Below, one piece after another: positions 43,554 to 51,436 of a stretch of 64,000 bases of DNA. Source of the DNA: VGJW01 sp035285595 (GTDB lineage: Bacteria > Cyanobacteriota > Sericytochromatia > S15B-MN24 > VGJW01). Made by a program: the position numbers and the translations under genes. Where the stretch lies: contig JAYKGV010000049.1 of assembly GCA_035285595.1 (NCBI GenBank), positions 1 through 64,000 of the forward strand, written 5' to 3'. The notes under the pieces are model-generated. The model was not told the origin of the DNA. It saw only the letters and a program-made list of their open reading frames with translations, and made no database searches. How positions within the stretch are numbered: the stretch's first letter is position 1; each line of letters begins with the position of its first letter.

Positions 43554-44807
43554 ATGGCCATCCGAACCCGTTTGATCGAGAGACGGCGCTTGAACCGATC
43601 TTCCGTTCCGCGCCGATCTTTCCTATTTCTCGTGGCACTTCTTGGCTTCATGTTCACGCCAAGGCCCGTCGTGGCCGACGGCCTGCCTTCGATGCCCAGA
43701 ATCTCGATCACGGGGCGTTCGGGAGAGACCTTGTGGTTATCACGTTTGATTCTGGGTACCGACCATCTGGGTCAGGTACCGACTCCCGGGCAGACTTTGG
43801 AGGTGCTGGACGAGGCCGTCCGACTCGGCATCAATGCTTTCGACACCGCTCCGATTTACGACAAGGACATCGAGCGGACCTTCGCTACCTGGCTGTCCCG
43901 GAAGCGTCGTCCGGATCTTCACGTCATCACCAAAGGTGGATTTCCCCGGGACTTGGGACCAGGGACGTATGAGAGTCGCCTCAAGGGTACGAGAGAACGG
44001 ATGGTCGAGGAAGTCCGCGAAGAACTCGAGATTTCGCGCGCCAAGTACGATCGGCCGATTTCCATTTATCTGATGCATCGTGACGATGTGGATTTCAAGG
44101 ACTATGTCCGTGTCGATCGTTCACAGACCCCTGCGCAGCTCATTCTGGAAGCCTTGGCGAGTCCCGTGCTACGTCAACATTTCCGTATGCTCGGTCTTTC
44201 CAACTGGACTCCGGAGAGGATCATCGAAGCTCGGGATGCGGCACGTCGCAATCCTGAATTGCCGGAGCCGGTCTGCAGCAGTCCCTACTTTTCCCTTCTT
44301 GAGATGAAAGGTACGACATTGCATTCAGGGGGCGTGCAGGTCACCCATCGCGACATGATGAACCCGAATTTCCTCCCTGGTGTTCGGATGATGACTTACT
44401 CGACGCTCGGTGGCTTCTCGATTGTGACACCCGGTTGGGATAAGGCGAGGCAGAGGGCACTGGCTCTAAAAAAACGAAAGGATCGCTATTGGAGCAGAGT
44501 TTATGATGCCTTGTTTCATGATGAAAATAGGAAGCGCTATGAACGTGCAATTTCATTTGCCAAGAGATTCAATGCGCGACATGGGACATCATATACTCTT
44601 GATCAGTTCATGCACGCATATGTTCTGGCCCACCCACGAACCGATTTCGTTGTGATTGGTCCGAAGAACGTTGGTGCACTTCGTCGTACCGTTCAGTCCC
44701 TTGAACTTGCGAAGTTGCTTGAAGCAGAGGATTTATTGGAATTGTACCGGGGTTTGCGGTACGACCCGCCAGCAGAGAAGCATTCCGTCGACCGCCTCGC
44801 CAGTTAG
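43554..44807 (+). CDS. Aldo/keto reductase with twin-arginine signal
   Basis: 417 aa. The N-terminus VPRRSFLFLVALLGFMF has the RRxFL Tat motif and a hydrophobic core ending at PVVADG, so export of a folded NADP-enzyme is likely. The AKR barrel shows the catalytic tetrad: Asp and Tyr in AFDTAPIYDKDIE, Lys in ITKGGFPRD, His in YLMHRDDVD. The C-terminal strand includes HPRTDFVVIGPKNV. Substrate is unknown. The ATG has TAGAAT 9 nt upstream and no Shine-Dalgarno. Nucleotides about 44450-44760 are markedly AT-richer than the first half, with A/T-ending codons unlike neighbouring genes, suggesting a different history for the 3' part. Confidence 0.85.
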   Translation: MAIRTRLIERRRLNRSSVPRRSFLFLVALLGFMFTPRPVVADGLPSMPRISITGRSGETLWLSRLILGTDHLGQVPTPGQTLEVLDEAVRLGINAFDTAPIYDKDIERTFATWLSRKRRPDLHVITKGGFPRDLGPGTYESRLKGTRERMVEEVREELEISRAKYDRPISIYLMHRDDVDFKDYVRVDRSQTPAQLILEALASPVLRQHFRMLGLSNWTPERIIEARDAARRNPELPEPVCSSPYFSLLEMKGTTLHSGGVQVTHRDMMNPNFLPGVRMMTYSTLGGFSIVTPGWDKARQRALALKKRKDRYWSRVYDALFHDENRKRYERAISFAKRFNARHGTSYTLDQFMHAYVLAHPRTDFVVIGPKNVGALRRTVQSLELAKLLEAEDLLELYRGLRYDPPAEKHSVDRLAS

Positions 44808-44885
44808 GAGCGGGACGACCCTCGAATATCTTGTGGAGGTCCGGGATTCATCTGCCTCCGGAAGGCGTCGGGTTACACTGGAGGC

Positions 44886-45701
44886 ATGGCACCCTGGATG
44901 TCGTTGCGGGTTTGGTGGGCCCTGCGGCAGGGGCCCGCTGCGCTCGTCCGGCTGGGCCCCGCCGCGGCGATGGCCTTGGGGTTGCGTTTGCGGCATCCGA
45001 TCCACGGCCGGGTGGTCCGGCAGGCCCTGCGGCGGATGGGGGCCCCGGCGAGATCGGGATTGTTGCGTCTGCTGTCGCGTACCCGAGATGGCCGACTCGG
45101 AGTGCGCGTGTTAGAGGTGCTTGGGCGCCTGCAGCCACCTGACGCCATCCCTTTGATTCCTTACCTTGACCATGGGCGTGCGGCGTGGCGATCGGCGGCC
45201 TTGCGTGCCCTGGTGCGCCAAGGGGGTCCACAGGCCTTGAAGGCACTTGCCCGAAGACTCGACTACGAAGAGCCGTTGCGGGCGTCTGCCCTCGAGGCTT
45301 TGGTGGCAAGCTCAGCCCCGCTGGCCCTTGTGCTGTTGGTCCAGGCTGCCGTCAATGCTCCCGATGTTCGCGACCTTCTTCCCGAGCGTGTGCGTGGCCT
45401 TGGCTATACTGCGGTAGCCCCCCTGCTCGAGGTGTTGCGTCGGGCTGATGAGTCCGTGAGGGATCTCGTGGTCGATTTGTTGCAGGTGCCGGACGATCCA
45501 CGTGCTCTGGTCATTCTGGCCAAGGGACTCGAGGAAGACGATCCCCGGATTGCACAAGTCGTGGTCCGCGCCCTGGTCAAGAGAGGCGGGGCCGTACTTC
45601 CATACTTGCGGCACTTGTTGGAGCATCCGGATCCCGCCGTGCGGACGCGGGCCGAAGAAGTGGTACGGGTCCTTGATCCGGCCCGAGGGGAGGCCTCGTG
45701 A
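44886..45701 (+). CDS. HEAT-repeat protein
   Basis: 271 aa. From about residue 55 it is built of roughly 30-residue helix pairs of HEAT/PBS-lyase type, e.g. AAWRSAALRALVRQGGPQAL, LRASALEALVASSAPLALV and PAVRTRAEEVVRVLDPA. The first 50 residues contain a hydrophobic Ala/Leu stretch (AALVRLGPAAAMALGLRL). HEAT repeats bind proteins, so a scaffold role is likely; the partner is unknown. TACACT lies 6 nt before the ATG, and GGAGG almost abuts it. The stop overlaps the next gene (GTGA), starting the long coupled chain to 53.7 kb. Confidence 0.75.
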   Translation: MAPWMSLRVWWALRQGPAALVRLGPAAAMALGLRLRHPIHGRVVRQALRRMGAPARSGLLRLLSRTRDGRLGVRVLEVLGRLQPPDAIPLIPYLDHGRAAWRSAALRALVRQGGPQALKALARRLDYEEPLRASALEALVASSAPLALVLLVQAAVNAPDVRDLLPERVRGLGYTAVAPLLEVLRRADESVRDLVVDLLQVPDDPRALVILAKGLEEDDPRIAQVVVRALVKRGGAVLPYLRHLLEHPDPAVRTRAEEVVRVLDPARGEAS

Positions 45702-46597
45702 ACGCCATGGTCCTGACACACGGGGGAGCTTCGGCCCTCATGGAGTGGGGAGATGGCTGCTCTTCCGCCGTAGCCTCGGCTCACGAGATCCTGGCGGGTG
45801 GTGGAGATGCCCTCGAGGCTGCAGTGGCTGCGGTGGTCAGTCTCGAAAGTGATGGTCGATTCAACGCCGGCAAGGGGTCGGTTGTGCGGATGGACGGATT
45901 TTCCATGGAAATGGACGCCGCCTTGATGGATGATGCGGGCCGCTTGGCGTGTGTTGCGGGTGTCCGCGACATCGAACACCCCATCTTGCTGGCGCGGGAG
46001 GTGCTGTCCACGCCCCACTGCATGCTGGCGGGCGAGGGAGCCGTGGCCTTTGCCAGACGCAGGGGAATTCCGGTTCACCACCATGAGCCAGGACCACGCG
46101 CCCGGGAACTTCATCGGCAGATCATGCGTCAGTTGACCGAAGGCGATTTTGCGGATATGCCCCAATGGGCCGGCCAGGATTGGCGCAGGGACTGGAATTT
46201 CCTCAAGGATCCCGACCTTGCGGCTGGTGCTTGCGATACGGTGGGTGCGGTGGTGCGCGATCGCCAGGGCCGATTTGCCGTGGCAACCTCCACCGGTGGA
46301 GCGGCACCCATGCTGCGTGGTCGGGTGGGTGATGCACCGCTCGTCGGTTGCGGTTTCTTCGCAGGTCCTTACGGAGGGGTGGTCGCAACAGGCATCGGTG
46401 AAGAAATCATGCGCCGAATGGTCGCGCGTTCGGTCTATGAGGGCCTTGCCAACGGCCTTGCACCCGAAGCGGCTTGCCGGCAAGTGCTCTCGGACTTCCC
46501 GGAGGACTTCGACCTGGGCATCCTCGCGATCTCTGCCGAAGGAGCAGCTCACGTGGCCAACCGCACGATGCCTGTCGGTCGTGAGGAGCACTCGTGA
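45698..46597 (+). CDS. Isoaspartyl peptidase / L-asparaginase (type 2, Ntn hydrolase)
   Basis: 299 aa. Plant-type asparaginase family, which cleaves itself to expose an N-terminal Thr. The predicted nucleophile is the Thr of ACDTVGAVVRDRQGRFAVATSTGG; the flanking substrate loop GGAAPMLRGRVGDAPLVGCG matches the family. The alpha part has EAAVAAVVSLESDGRFNAGKG. It removes isoaspartyl residues from peptides or deamidates asparagine. The common HDTVG is CDTVG here, a mild change before the scissile bond. GTG start overlaps the HEAT gene, and the stop overlaps aroE, both as GTGA. Confidence 0.9.
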   Translation: MNAMVLTHGGASALMEWGDGCSSAVASAHEILAGGGDALEAAVAAVVSLESDGRFNAGKGSVVRMDGFSMEMDAALMDDAGRLACVAGVRDIEHPILLAREVLSTPHCMLAGEGAVAFARRRGIPVHHHEPGPRARELHRQIMRQLTEGDFADMPQWAGQDWRRDWNFLKDPDLAAGACDTVGAVVRDRQGRFAVATSTGGAAPMLRGRVGDAPLVGCGFFAGPYGGVVATGIGEEIMRRMVARSVYEGLANGLAPEAACRQVLSDFPEDFDLGILAISAEGAAHVANRTMPVGREEHS

Positions 46598-47454
46598 CTC
46601 ATCCGCCCCTGCATGTGCTTCTGGGACATCCCGTGGCCCACAGCTGGTCACCGTTGCTCCACCGTCACGTGATGAAGCGTCTGGGCCGACCGGGAGTCTA
46701 CGTGGCGGCGGACGTGGCGCCTTCACGCCTGGTCGATGCGGTTCGCGGGCTCTGGGCCCTCGGCGCACGGGGCGTCAATTTGACGATGCCACACAAGGAA
46801 CGCGTACTCGAGCTGGTGACGGACGTGACTCCCGAGGCACAGATGTTGGGGGCTGCCAACACCTTGGTTCGCGGCGAGACGGGCTGGATCGCGCACAATA
46901 CCGATCTGTTCGGTTATCAGGTCATGCTGGCAGAAGCGATGCCTCGAAAAGCCTTGATCCTCGGTGCGGGAGGCGGGGCCCGTGCCGTGGCGCATGCACT
47001 GGCTCTACTGGGTTGCCGCTTGGTCGTCGCGGTTCGTGAACCGGCTGCGGGAGAGCGCCTGCTCGAGGATCTGGGCGTGGAGGGACTGGTGCGACCTTGG
47101 CATGAGCGGGAGATTGGGCTTGCCGACGTGGATCTCGTCGTCAACTGCACGCCTGTCGGCCTAGGTACAGCGGGAACGCCTCCTGCGGATCGAGGGCGCA
47201 GGACCGAACCGGATGGGCCGACTCCTCTGGGGCCAGAGGCCTTGGGGCGCTTGCCGGCCGGATCCCTGGTTCATGACCTCGTCTACGCTCGGGGTGAGAC
47301 GCCGTTGGTGCATTGGGCCCGCCTTTGCGGTCATGAGGCCCTGGACGGCAGGTCCATGCTGGCCGGGCAGGCTGCGGCCGCCCAATGGGCCTGGTGGGGA
47401 GGCGAGTTGCCATTGGCAACTTGCCGTGAGGTCCTCGAGGATCTGCTGGTGTAG
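46594..47454 (+). CDS. aroE: Shikimate dehydrogenase
   Basis: 286 aa. NADPH-dependent reduction of 3-dehydroshikimate. The substrate site is AHSWSPLLHRHV, the catalytic Lys is in NLTMPHKERVLEL and the Asp in AHNTDLFGYQ. The Rossmann motif is LILGAGGGARAVAHAL, and the end has VNCTPVGLG and DLVYARGETPLVHWA. A Pro/Arg/Asp-rich insert (ADRGRRTEPDGPTPLGPEAL) is longer than usual. The GTG start overlaps the peptidase gene. Confidence 0.95.
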   Translation: MTHPPLHVLLGHPVAHSWSPLLHRHVMKRLGRPGVYVAADVAPSRLVDAVRGLWALGARGVNLTMPHKERVLELVTDVTPEAQMLGAANTLVRGETGWIAHNTDLFGYQVMLAEAMPRKALILGAGGGARAVAHALALLGCRLVVAVREPAAGERLLEDLGVEGLVRPWHEREIGLADVDLVVNCTPVGLGTAGTPPADRGRRTEPDGPTPLGPEALGRLPAGSLVHDLVYARGETPLVHWARLCGHEALDGRSMLAGQAAAAQWAWWGGELPLATCREVLEDLLV

Positions 47455-47455
47455 C

Positions 47456-48409
47456 ATGGCGCCTGTCGTCATGAGCTTCCAGCCCTCTTTCGCGCCCGCT
47501 GAGATCCAGCCGGGTCCTCGGGTCGTGGCCATCGGTTTTTTTGATGGCGTGCACGCGGGACATCGTGCCGTGTTGGCCGAAGCTGTCCGTGTGGCTGCGG
47601 AACTGGATGTTCCGGTCGCAGCCCTGACCTTCGTCGAGCATCCGCGGACCGTTTTACGCCCAGAGGACCCTGTGCCGCTCCTGTCCACCTGGGACGAAAA
47701 GCGAGCCCTTCTGCGTGCGGCGGGTGCTTCCGAGGTCCTCGGCCTGCATTTCACCAGCGGGTTGTCGGCCCTGTCACCTGAAGCCTTCGTCCGCGAGGTG
47801 CTGTTGCAGGCTCTGGGTGCCATGCATGTGGTGGTGGGGTTCAACTTCAGGTTCGGCCGCGCGGCTGCCGGAACTCCCGATCTGCTTGGGCTCGTGGCCG
47901 GTGAAGCGGGTGTCGGCGTGACGGTGGTTCCTCCTTTCATGGCCGATGGGGTCACGGTCTCCAGCACGGCGGTCCGGGAAGCAGTGGCTGCTGGCGACGT
48001 GTCACTGGCCGCGCACCTGCTCGGCAGGCCGTGGCAGGTCGAAGGACTGGTGGTCCCCGGTGATCGCAGGGGTCGTGAGTTGGGCTTTCCCACGGCCAAC
48101 GTCGCGGTTCCCGACGAACGCTTGCTGCCGGCCGTGGGCGTTTACGTCGGCCGGGCCCGCTGGGGAAGCCAGGAAGCTTCTTGTGTCGTCAACCTGGGCT
48201 TCCGTCCGACCTTCGGGGGACGGGAGTGTCGCTTCGAGGTGCACCTTCTGGATCAGGACGTGGATCTTTACGGCCAAAGGCTGGAGACGGCCCTGCTGGC
48301 ACGGATTCGTGGCGAACAGCGCTTTGGAGGGCCGGATGCGCTCGTGGAGCGAATTCGGCAAGATGTTGCCGAGGCAAAGGGCCTGCTGGACCTGGAGGTC
48401 ACGCCGTGA
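47456..48409 (+). CDS. ribF: Riboflavin kinase / FAD synthetase
   Basis: 317 aa from ATG 47456; ATG 47471 (MSFQPSF) gives 312 aa and is about as likely. It makes FMN and FAD. The N-terminal nucleotidyltransferase shows VAIGFFDGVHAGHRAVL and VVGFNFRFGRAAAGTPDLL. The C-terminal flavokinase has PGDRRGRELGFPTANVAVP and VVNLGFRPTFGGRECRFEVH. It begins just after the aroE stop, and its own stop overlaps hemC as GTGA. Confidence 0.94.
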   Translation: MAPVVMSFQPSFAPAEIQPGPRVVAIGFFDGVHAGHRAVLAEAVRVAAELDVPVAALTFVEHPRTVLRPEDPVPLLSTWDEKRALLRAAGASEVLGLHFTSGLSALSPEAFVREVLLQALGAMHVVVGFNFRFGRAAAGTPDLLGLVAGEAGVGVTVVPPFMADGVTVSSTAVREAVAAGDVSLAAHLLGRPWQVEGLVVPGDRRGRELGFPTANVAVPDERLLPAVGVYVGRARWGSQEASCVVNLGFRPTFGGRECRFEVHLLDQDVDLYGQRLETALLARIRGEQRFGGPDALVERIRQDVAEAKGLLDLEVTP

Positions 48410-49323
48410 GGATTCGGGTGGGGACGCGGGGCAGCCTGCTTGCCACGACCCAGACGGGCCAGGCGATGGTCCGTGTCGCGGCAGTTCAGCCTGGGCTCGA
48501 GGTCGTGACGGAGATCATCCGGACCACGGGGGACATCCGCACCGACGTCCCATTGGCTGAAGTGGGCGGCGACGGTTTGTTCGTCAAGGAGTTGGATCGG
48601 GCCTTGCGGGAGGGTCGTATCGACGTGGCCGTCCATAGCCTCAAGGATCTGCCGACGGCCGCGCCCGAAGGCCTCGTCCTGGCCGCTGTCTTGCCTAGGG
48701 AAGATGCCCGCGACGCACTGATTTCGGCAAATGGGCAATCTTTGGGCGAATTGTCGTCAGGTGCCCGGCTTGGGACGGGAAGTACCCGCCGGCAGGCTCA
48801 ACTGGCCTTGATTGGGACCGATTGGCATGTAACGGGTCTGCGGGGCAATGTCGACACGCGCCTCGCCAAGCTGCAGGAGGGAGCCTTCGAGGCGATACTC
48901 TTGGCTTGCGCAGGTCTTGATCGGTTGGGACGTTCCGATGTCATCACCGAGCGGCTATCCTTCCTGCAGATGTTGCCGGCGCCGGGCCAAGGTGCCGTGG
49001 TGATTCAGTGTCGTGAGGAAGACAGGGAGCTCAGGGACATTCTGGCCAAGGTCGAGGACGGACCGACGCGTGCCTCGGTGACGGCGGAGCGGGCTTTGCT
49101 GGCCTGCTTGCATGGAGGATGTTCGATTCCGCTGGGGGCACTGGGCAGGGTCCGCGGGGATCGCATGGAGCTCGACGCCTTCCTGGGCATGCCGGATGGC
49201 AGCGATCACGTCAGAGCTTCGTGGACGGGACCTTCCGCGAAGCCCGAGGCCCTTGGCGAGGCCCTTGCCGAAAGGCTGCTCGCGGCGGGCGGGCGGGCCA
49301 TCCTGGAGCGCCTGCGTCGTTGA
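48406..49323 (+). CDS. hemC: Hydroxymethylbilane synthase (porphobilinogen deaminase)
   Basis: 305 aa. Joins four porphobilinogens in tetrapyrrole synthesis. It begins IRVGTRGSLLATTQTGQAMV, has KELDRALREGRIDVAVHSLK with the catalytic Asp, RRQAQL, and the dipyrromethane-cofactor Cys in CLHGGCSIPLGALG. The GTG at 48406 has GGAGG 8 nt upstream and overlaps the ribF stop; the frame upstream is ribF shadow. hemD follows with a TTGA overlap. Confidence 0.95.
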   Translation: MRIRVGTRGSLLATTQTGQAMVRVAAVQPGLEVVTEIIRTTGDIRTDVPLAEVGGDGLFVKELDRALREGRIDVAVHSLKDLPTAAPEGLVLAAVLPREDARDALISANGQSLGELSSGARLGTGSTRRQAQLALIGTDWHVTGLRGNVDTRLAKLQEGAFEAILLACAGLDRLGRSDVITERLSFLQMLPAPGQGAVVIQCREEDRELRDILAKVEDGPTRASVTAERALLACLHGGCSIPLGALGRVRGDRMELDAFLGMPDGSDHVRASWTGPSAKPEALGEALAERLLAAGGRAILERLRR

Positions 49324-50042
49324 GCTTGCCTGTCCTCGTGACCGGTGACGGGGACCGCGCGACACGCTGGGTCCCCGACTTCGCGGCGGCGGGGCTGGAT
49401 TTGTCCGTGATCACCGTTCGTCGACCCGTCTCGTGTCTCTCTCCTGAGGCTGTCGCGAGTTTCCTTGGCAAACAGCACCATGGCACGTGGTTGGTCCTGG
49501 GTTCCGCAGCGGCCTTGCCTGAGCGGGCCGGGTTGCTGCAATCCTGGCCCGGCCGCGTCCTTGCGGTGGGCGAGGCTACGGCTGCCGCCGCACGTCGTGC
49601 GGGTGCACGCGACGTGGTGTGTCCGTCCGGAGGTGGCGGGATGGAGACGGCGTTAGGCCACGTACCTTGGCGACCCGGGGATCGGGTGCTCTGGCTCCGA
49701 GGAACCGAGGTGGCCCGGGACCTGCGTGCCTTGCTCGAGCCCAGGGGCATTCGGGTCACGGCCCTCGAGACCTATCGCATGGTACGGCTGCCCGAGGCAG
49801 CCAAGGCCATCGACCAATGGATTGAGCGATGCCGTGGCCGTTCCGCATGGTGGGTGGCGACCAGTCCCTTGACTGTGCGTACGGTCCTCGCGCTGTGCCC
49901 GTGGCCCTGGCAGGACGTGCGCATCGTGGCGCTCGGCAAGCATACGGAGGCTGGCCTCATCGAGGCTGGCCTGCCGGTGGCGGCCGTGGCGGACAGACCC
50001 ACGGCTGCGGCCGTTCGGGATGCTATCGTGAAGAGATGCTGA
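49320..50042 (+). CDS. hemD: Uroporphyrinogen-III synthase
   Basis: 240 aa. Closes and inverts ring D of hydroxymethylbilane. The family is poorly conserved; here ETYRMVRLP, WVATSPLTVRTVL and the C-terminal IVALGKHTEAGLIEAGLPVAAVADRPTA fit HemD, and the place after hemC strongly supports it. The start is taken as the TTG overlapping the hemC stop (TTGA); a second TTG follows two codons later. Its stop overlaps the permease gene by 7 nt. Confidence 0.85.
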   Translation: MSLPVLVTGDGDRATRWVPDFAAAGLDLSVITVRRPVSCLSPEAVASFLGKQHHGTWLVLGSAAALPERAGLLQSWPGRVLAVGEATAAAARRAGARDVVCPSGGGGMETALGHVPWRPGDRVLWLRGTEVARDLRALLEPRGIRVTALETYRMVRLPEAAKAIDQWIERCRGRSAWWVATSPLTVRTVLALCPWPWQDVRIVALGKHTEAGLIEAGLPVAAVADRPTAAAVRDAIVKRC

Positions 50043-51436
50043 CGGTTCTCGCCTGCTTCGTCGTCTTCCTGGTCTTTGCCGGCCTGATGGCGACGGGACG
50101 TCTGTCCGCGTTGCTGGCGCTTCCGGCGATGGCCGTGGCCGTGGCGCTGGTGTGCAGGGTGCCTGCGGCAGACCTCATGCACACGGTCATTCAAGAAGGT
50201 GTTGGTCGCCTGTCCGGAGCCATGATCACCACGATGGTCGGGGCTATCCTCGCCCAAGTCATGACGAAGTTCGGGATCGGTCACAAACTCGTGCGTTGGG
50301 CCGCCGAGTTCAGCGGAGACAATCCCTTTGTCCTTGCCATGGGCCTGCTGCTGGTGACAGCCCTGTTGTTTTCGAGCATGGGGGGGCTCGGGGCCGTCAT
50401 CATGGTCGGCTCCGTCGTGCTGCCGGTGTTGTTGTCGGTGGGCTTGCCGGGGCCTGCGGCCGCGGGTGTGCTGCTTTTCGGCATCTCATTGGGAGGCATG
50501 TTCAACCTGGCCAACTGGAAGCTCTTCATGGAGGTGCTGCAAGTTCCGCAGGCCGAGATTCAGGCCTTCGTGGGACCGTTCTCCCTGGTCTTCGCCATCG
50601 TGGCCGCCTTGTTCGTCTTCGTGCAGGGCAGTCCCGAGGATCGGCAACGCGGGATCGGCGCGCTGGGCCTCGTCATCGGACTCGTGGCCGCAGGGGCCCT
50701 CTGGTGGTGGCAAGGTCCCGCGCTTCCGTGGTCCCGAAGGGCCTTCACCGTGGCCCTGCCCTGGATTCAGGGCATCGGGGCTCTTGCACTCGTGCTGTCG
50801 TGGTGGCGTCGCCGGCTCGACCCCACGGACGAGATACCTCTCGTTGCTTTGCTGACGCCGGTGCTGCCCCTCTTCTGCGTGCTGGTGCTCGAGATGGACA
50901 TCGTCCCCGCTTTCCTCGTGGGCATCTTGCATGGGGTCATGGCCACGTGGCGTCCTGGCAGGGTCAATGCGGCGACACAGGCGGTTTTCGAGGGAATCTC
51001 AGCGGTCGTGCCGGTTTTGGTGCTCATGATGGGCATCGGCATGGTTCTCAACGCGATGATGCATCCCGTGGTCTCGGCTCAATTCGGTCCGGTGCTGGCG
51101 AAGGCGACTCCGGACCACGCCCTGACTTACGTTCTCGGTTTCGGTCTTGCGGCGCCGTTGTCGTTGTACCGGGGACCGCTCAATCTTTTCGGACTCGGCA
51201 GTGGGCTCGCCGCCTTGATTCTGGGCACGGGCCAGCTCCCTGCCGCGGCGGTCATGGGCATGCTGCAGTCCGTAGGTCAGGTACAAGGTGTGTGTGATCC
51301 CACCAATACCGCCAATGTCTGGATCGCCAACCAAGTGGGTAGTTCGCCGGCCAGTTTGATGCGCCAGACGCTGCCGTGGGCCTGGCTGGCGGCCTTCGCA
51401 GGCCTGGTGGTCTCGGCCGTGAGGTATCTCGCATGA
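50036..51436 (+). CDS. Multi-pass permease, GntP/CitMHS-like ion-transporter type
   Basis: 466 aa, about a dozen hydrophobic helices. Helix-loop features such as AMITTMVGAILAQVMTKFGI and FSSMGGLGAVIMVGSVVLPVLLSV in the first half, and GISAVVPVLVLMMGIGMVLN and YRGPLNLFGLGSGLAALILG in the second, look like a two-fold organic-anion or gluconate-type transporter. The substrate cannot be read. ATG 50036 has a TGC-TATCGT extended -10 box 6 nt upstream, so it may also have its own leaderless promoter within the operon. It overlaps the hydantoinase-like gene by ATGA, suggesting it imports that enzyme's substrate. Confidence 0.75.
   Translation: MLTVLACFVVFLVFAGLMATGRLSALLALPAMAVAVALVCRVPAADLMHTVIQEGVGRLSGAMITTMVGAILAQVMTKFGIGHKLVRWAAEFSGDNPFVLAMGLLLVTALLFSSMGGLGAVIMVGSVVLPVLLSVGLPGPAAAGVLLFGISLGGMFNLANWKLFMEVLQVPQAEIQAFVGPFSLVFAIVAALFVFVQGSPEDRQRGIGALGLVIGLVAAGALWWWQGPALPWSRRAFTVALPWIQGIGALALVLSWWRRRLDPTDEIPLVALLTPVLPLFCVLVLEMDIVPAFLVGILHGVMATWRPGRVNAATQAVFEGISAVVPVLVLMMGIGMVLNAMMHPVVSAQFGPVLAKATPDHALTYVLGFGLAAPLSLYRGPLNLFGLGSGLAALILGTGQLPAAAVMGMLQSVGQVQGVCDPTNTANVWIANQVGSSPASLMRQTLPWAWLAAFAGLVVSAVRYLA

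Noticed and set aside
45404..46768. 454-codon minus-strand ORF
   Set aside because: Shadow of the HEAT and isoaspartyl peptidase genes, which have clear homology on the plus strand.
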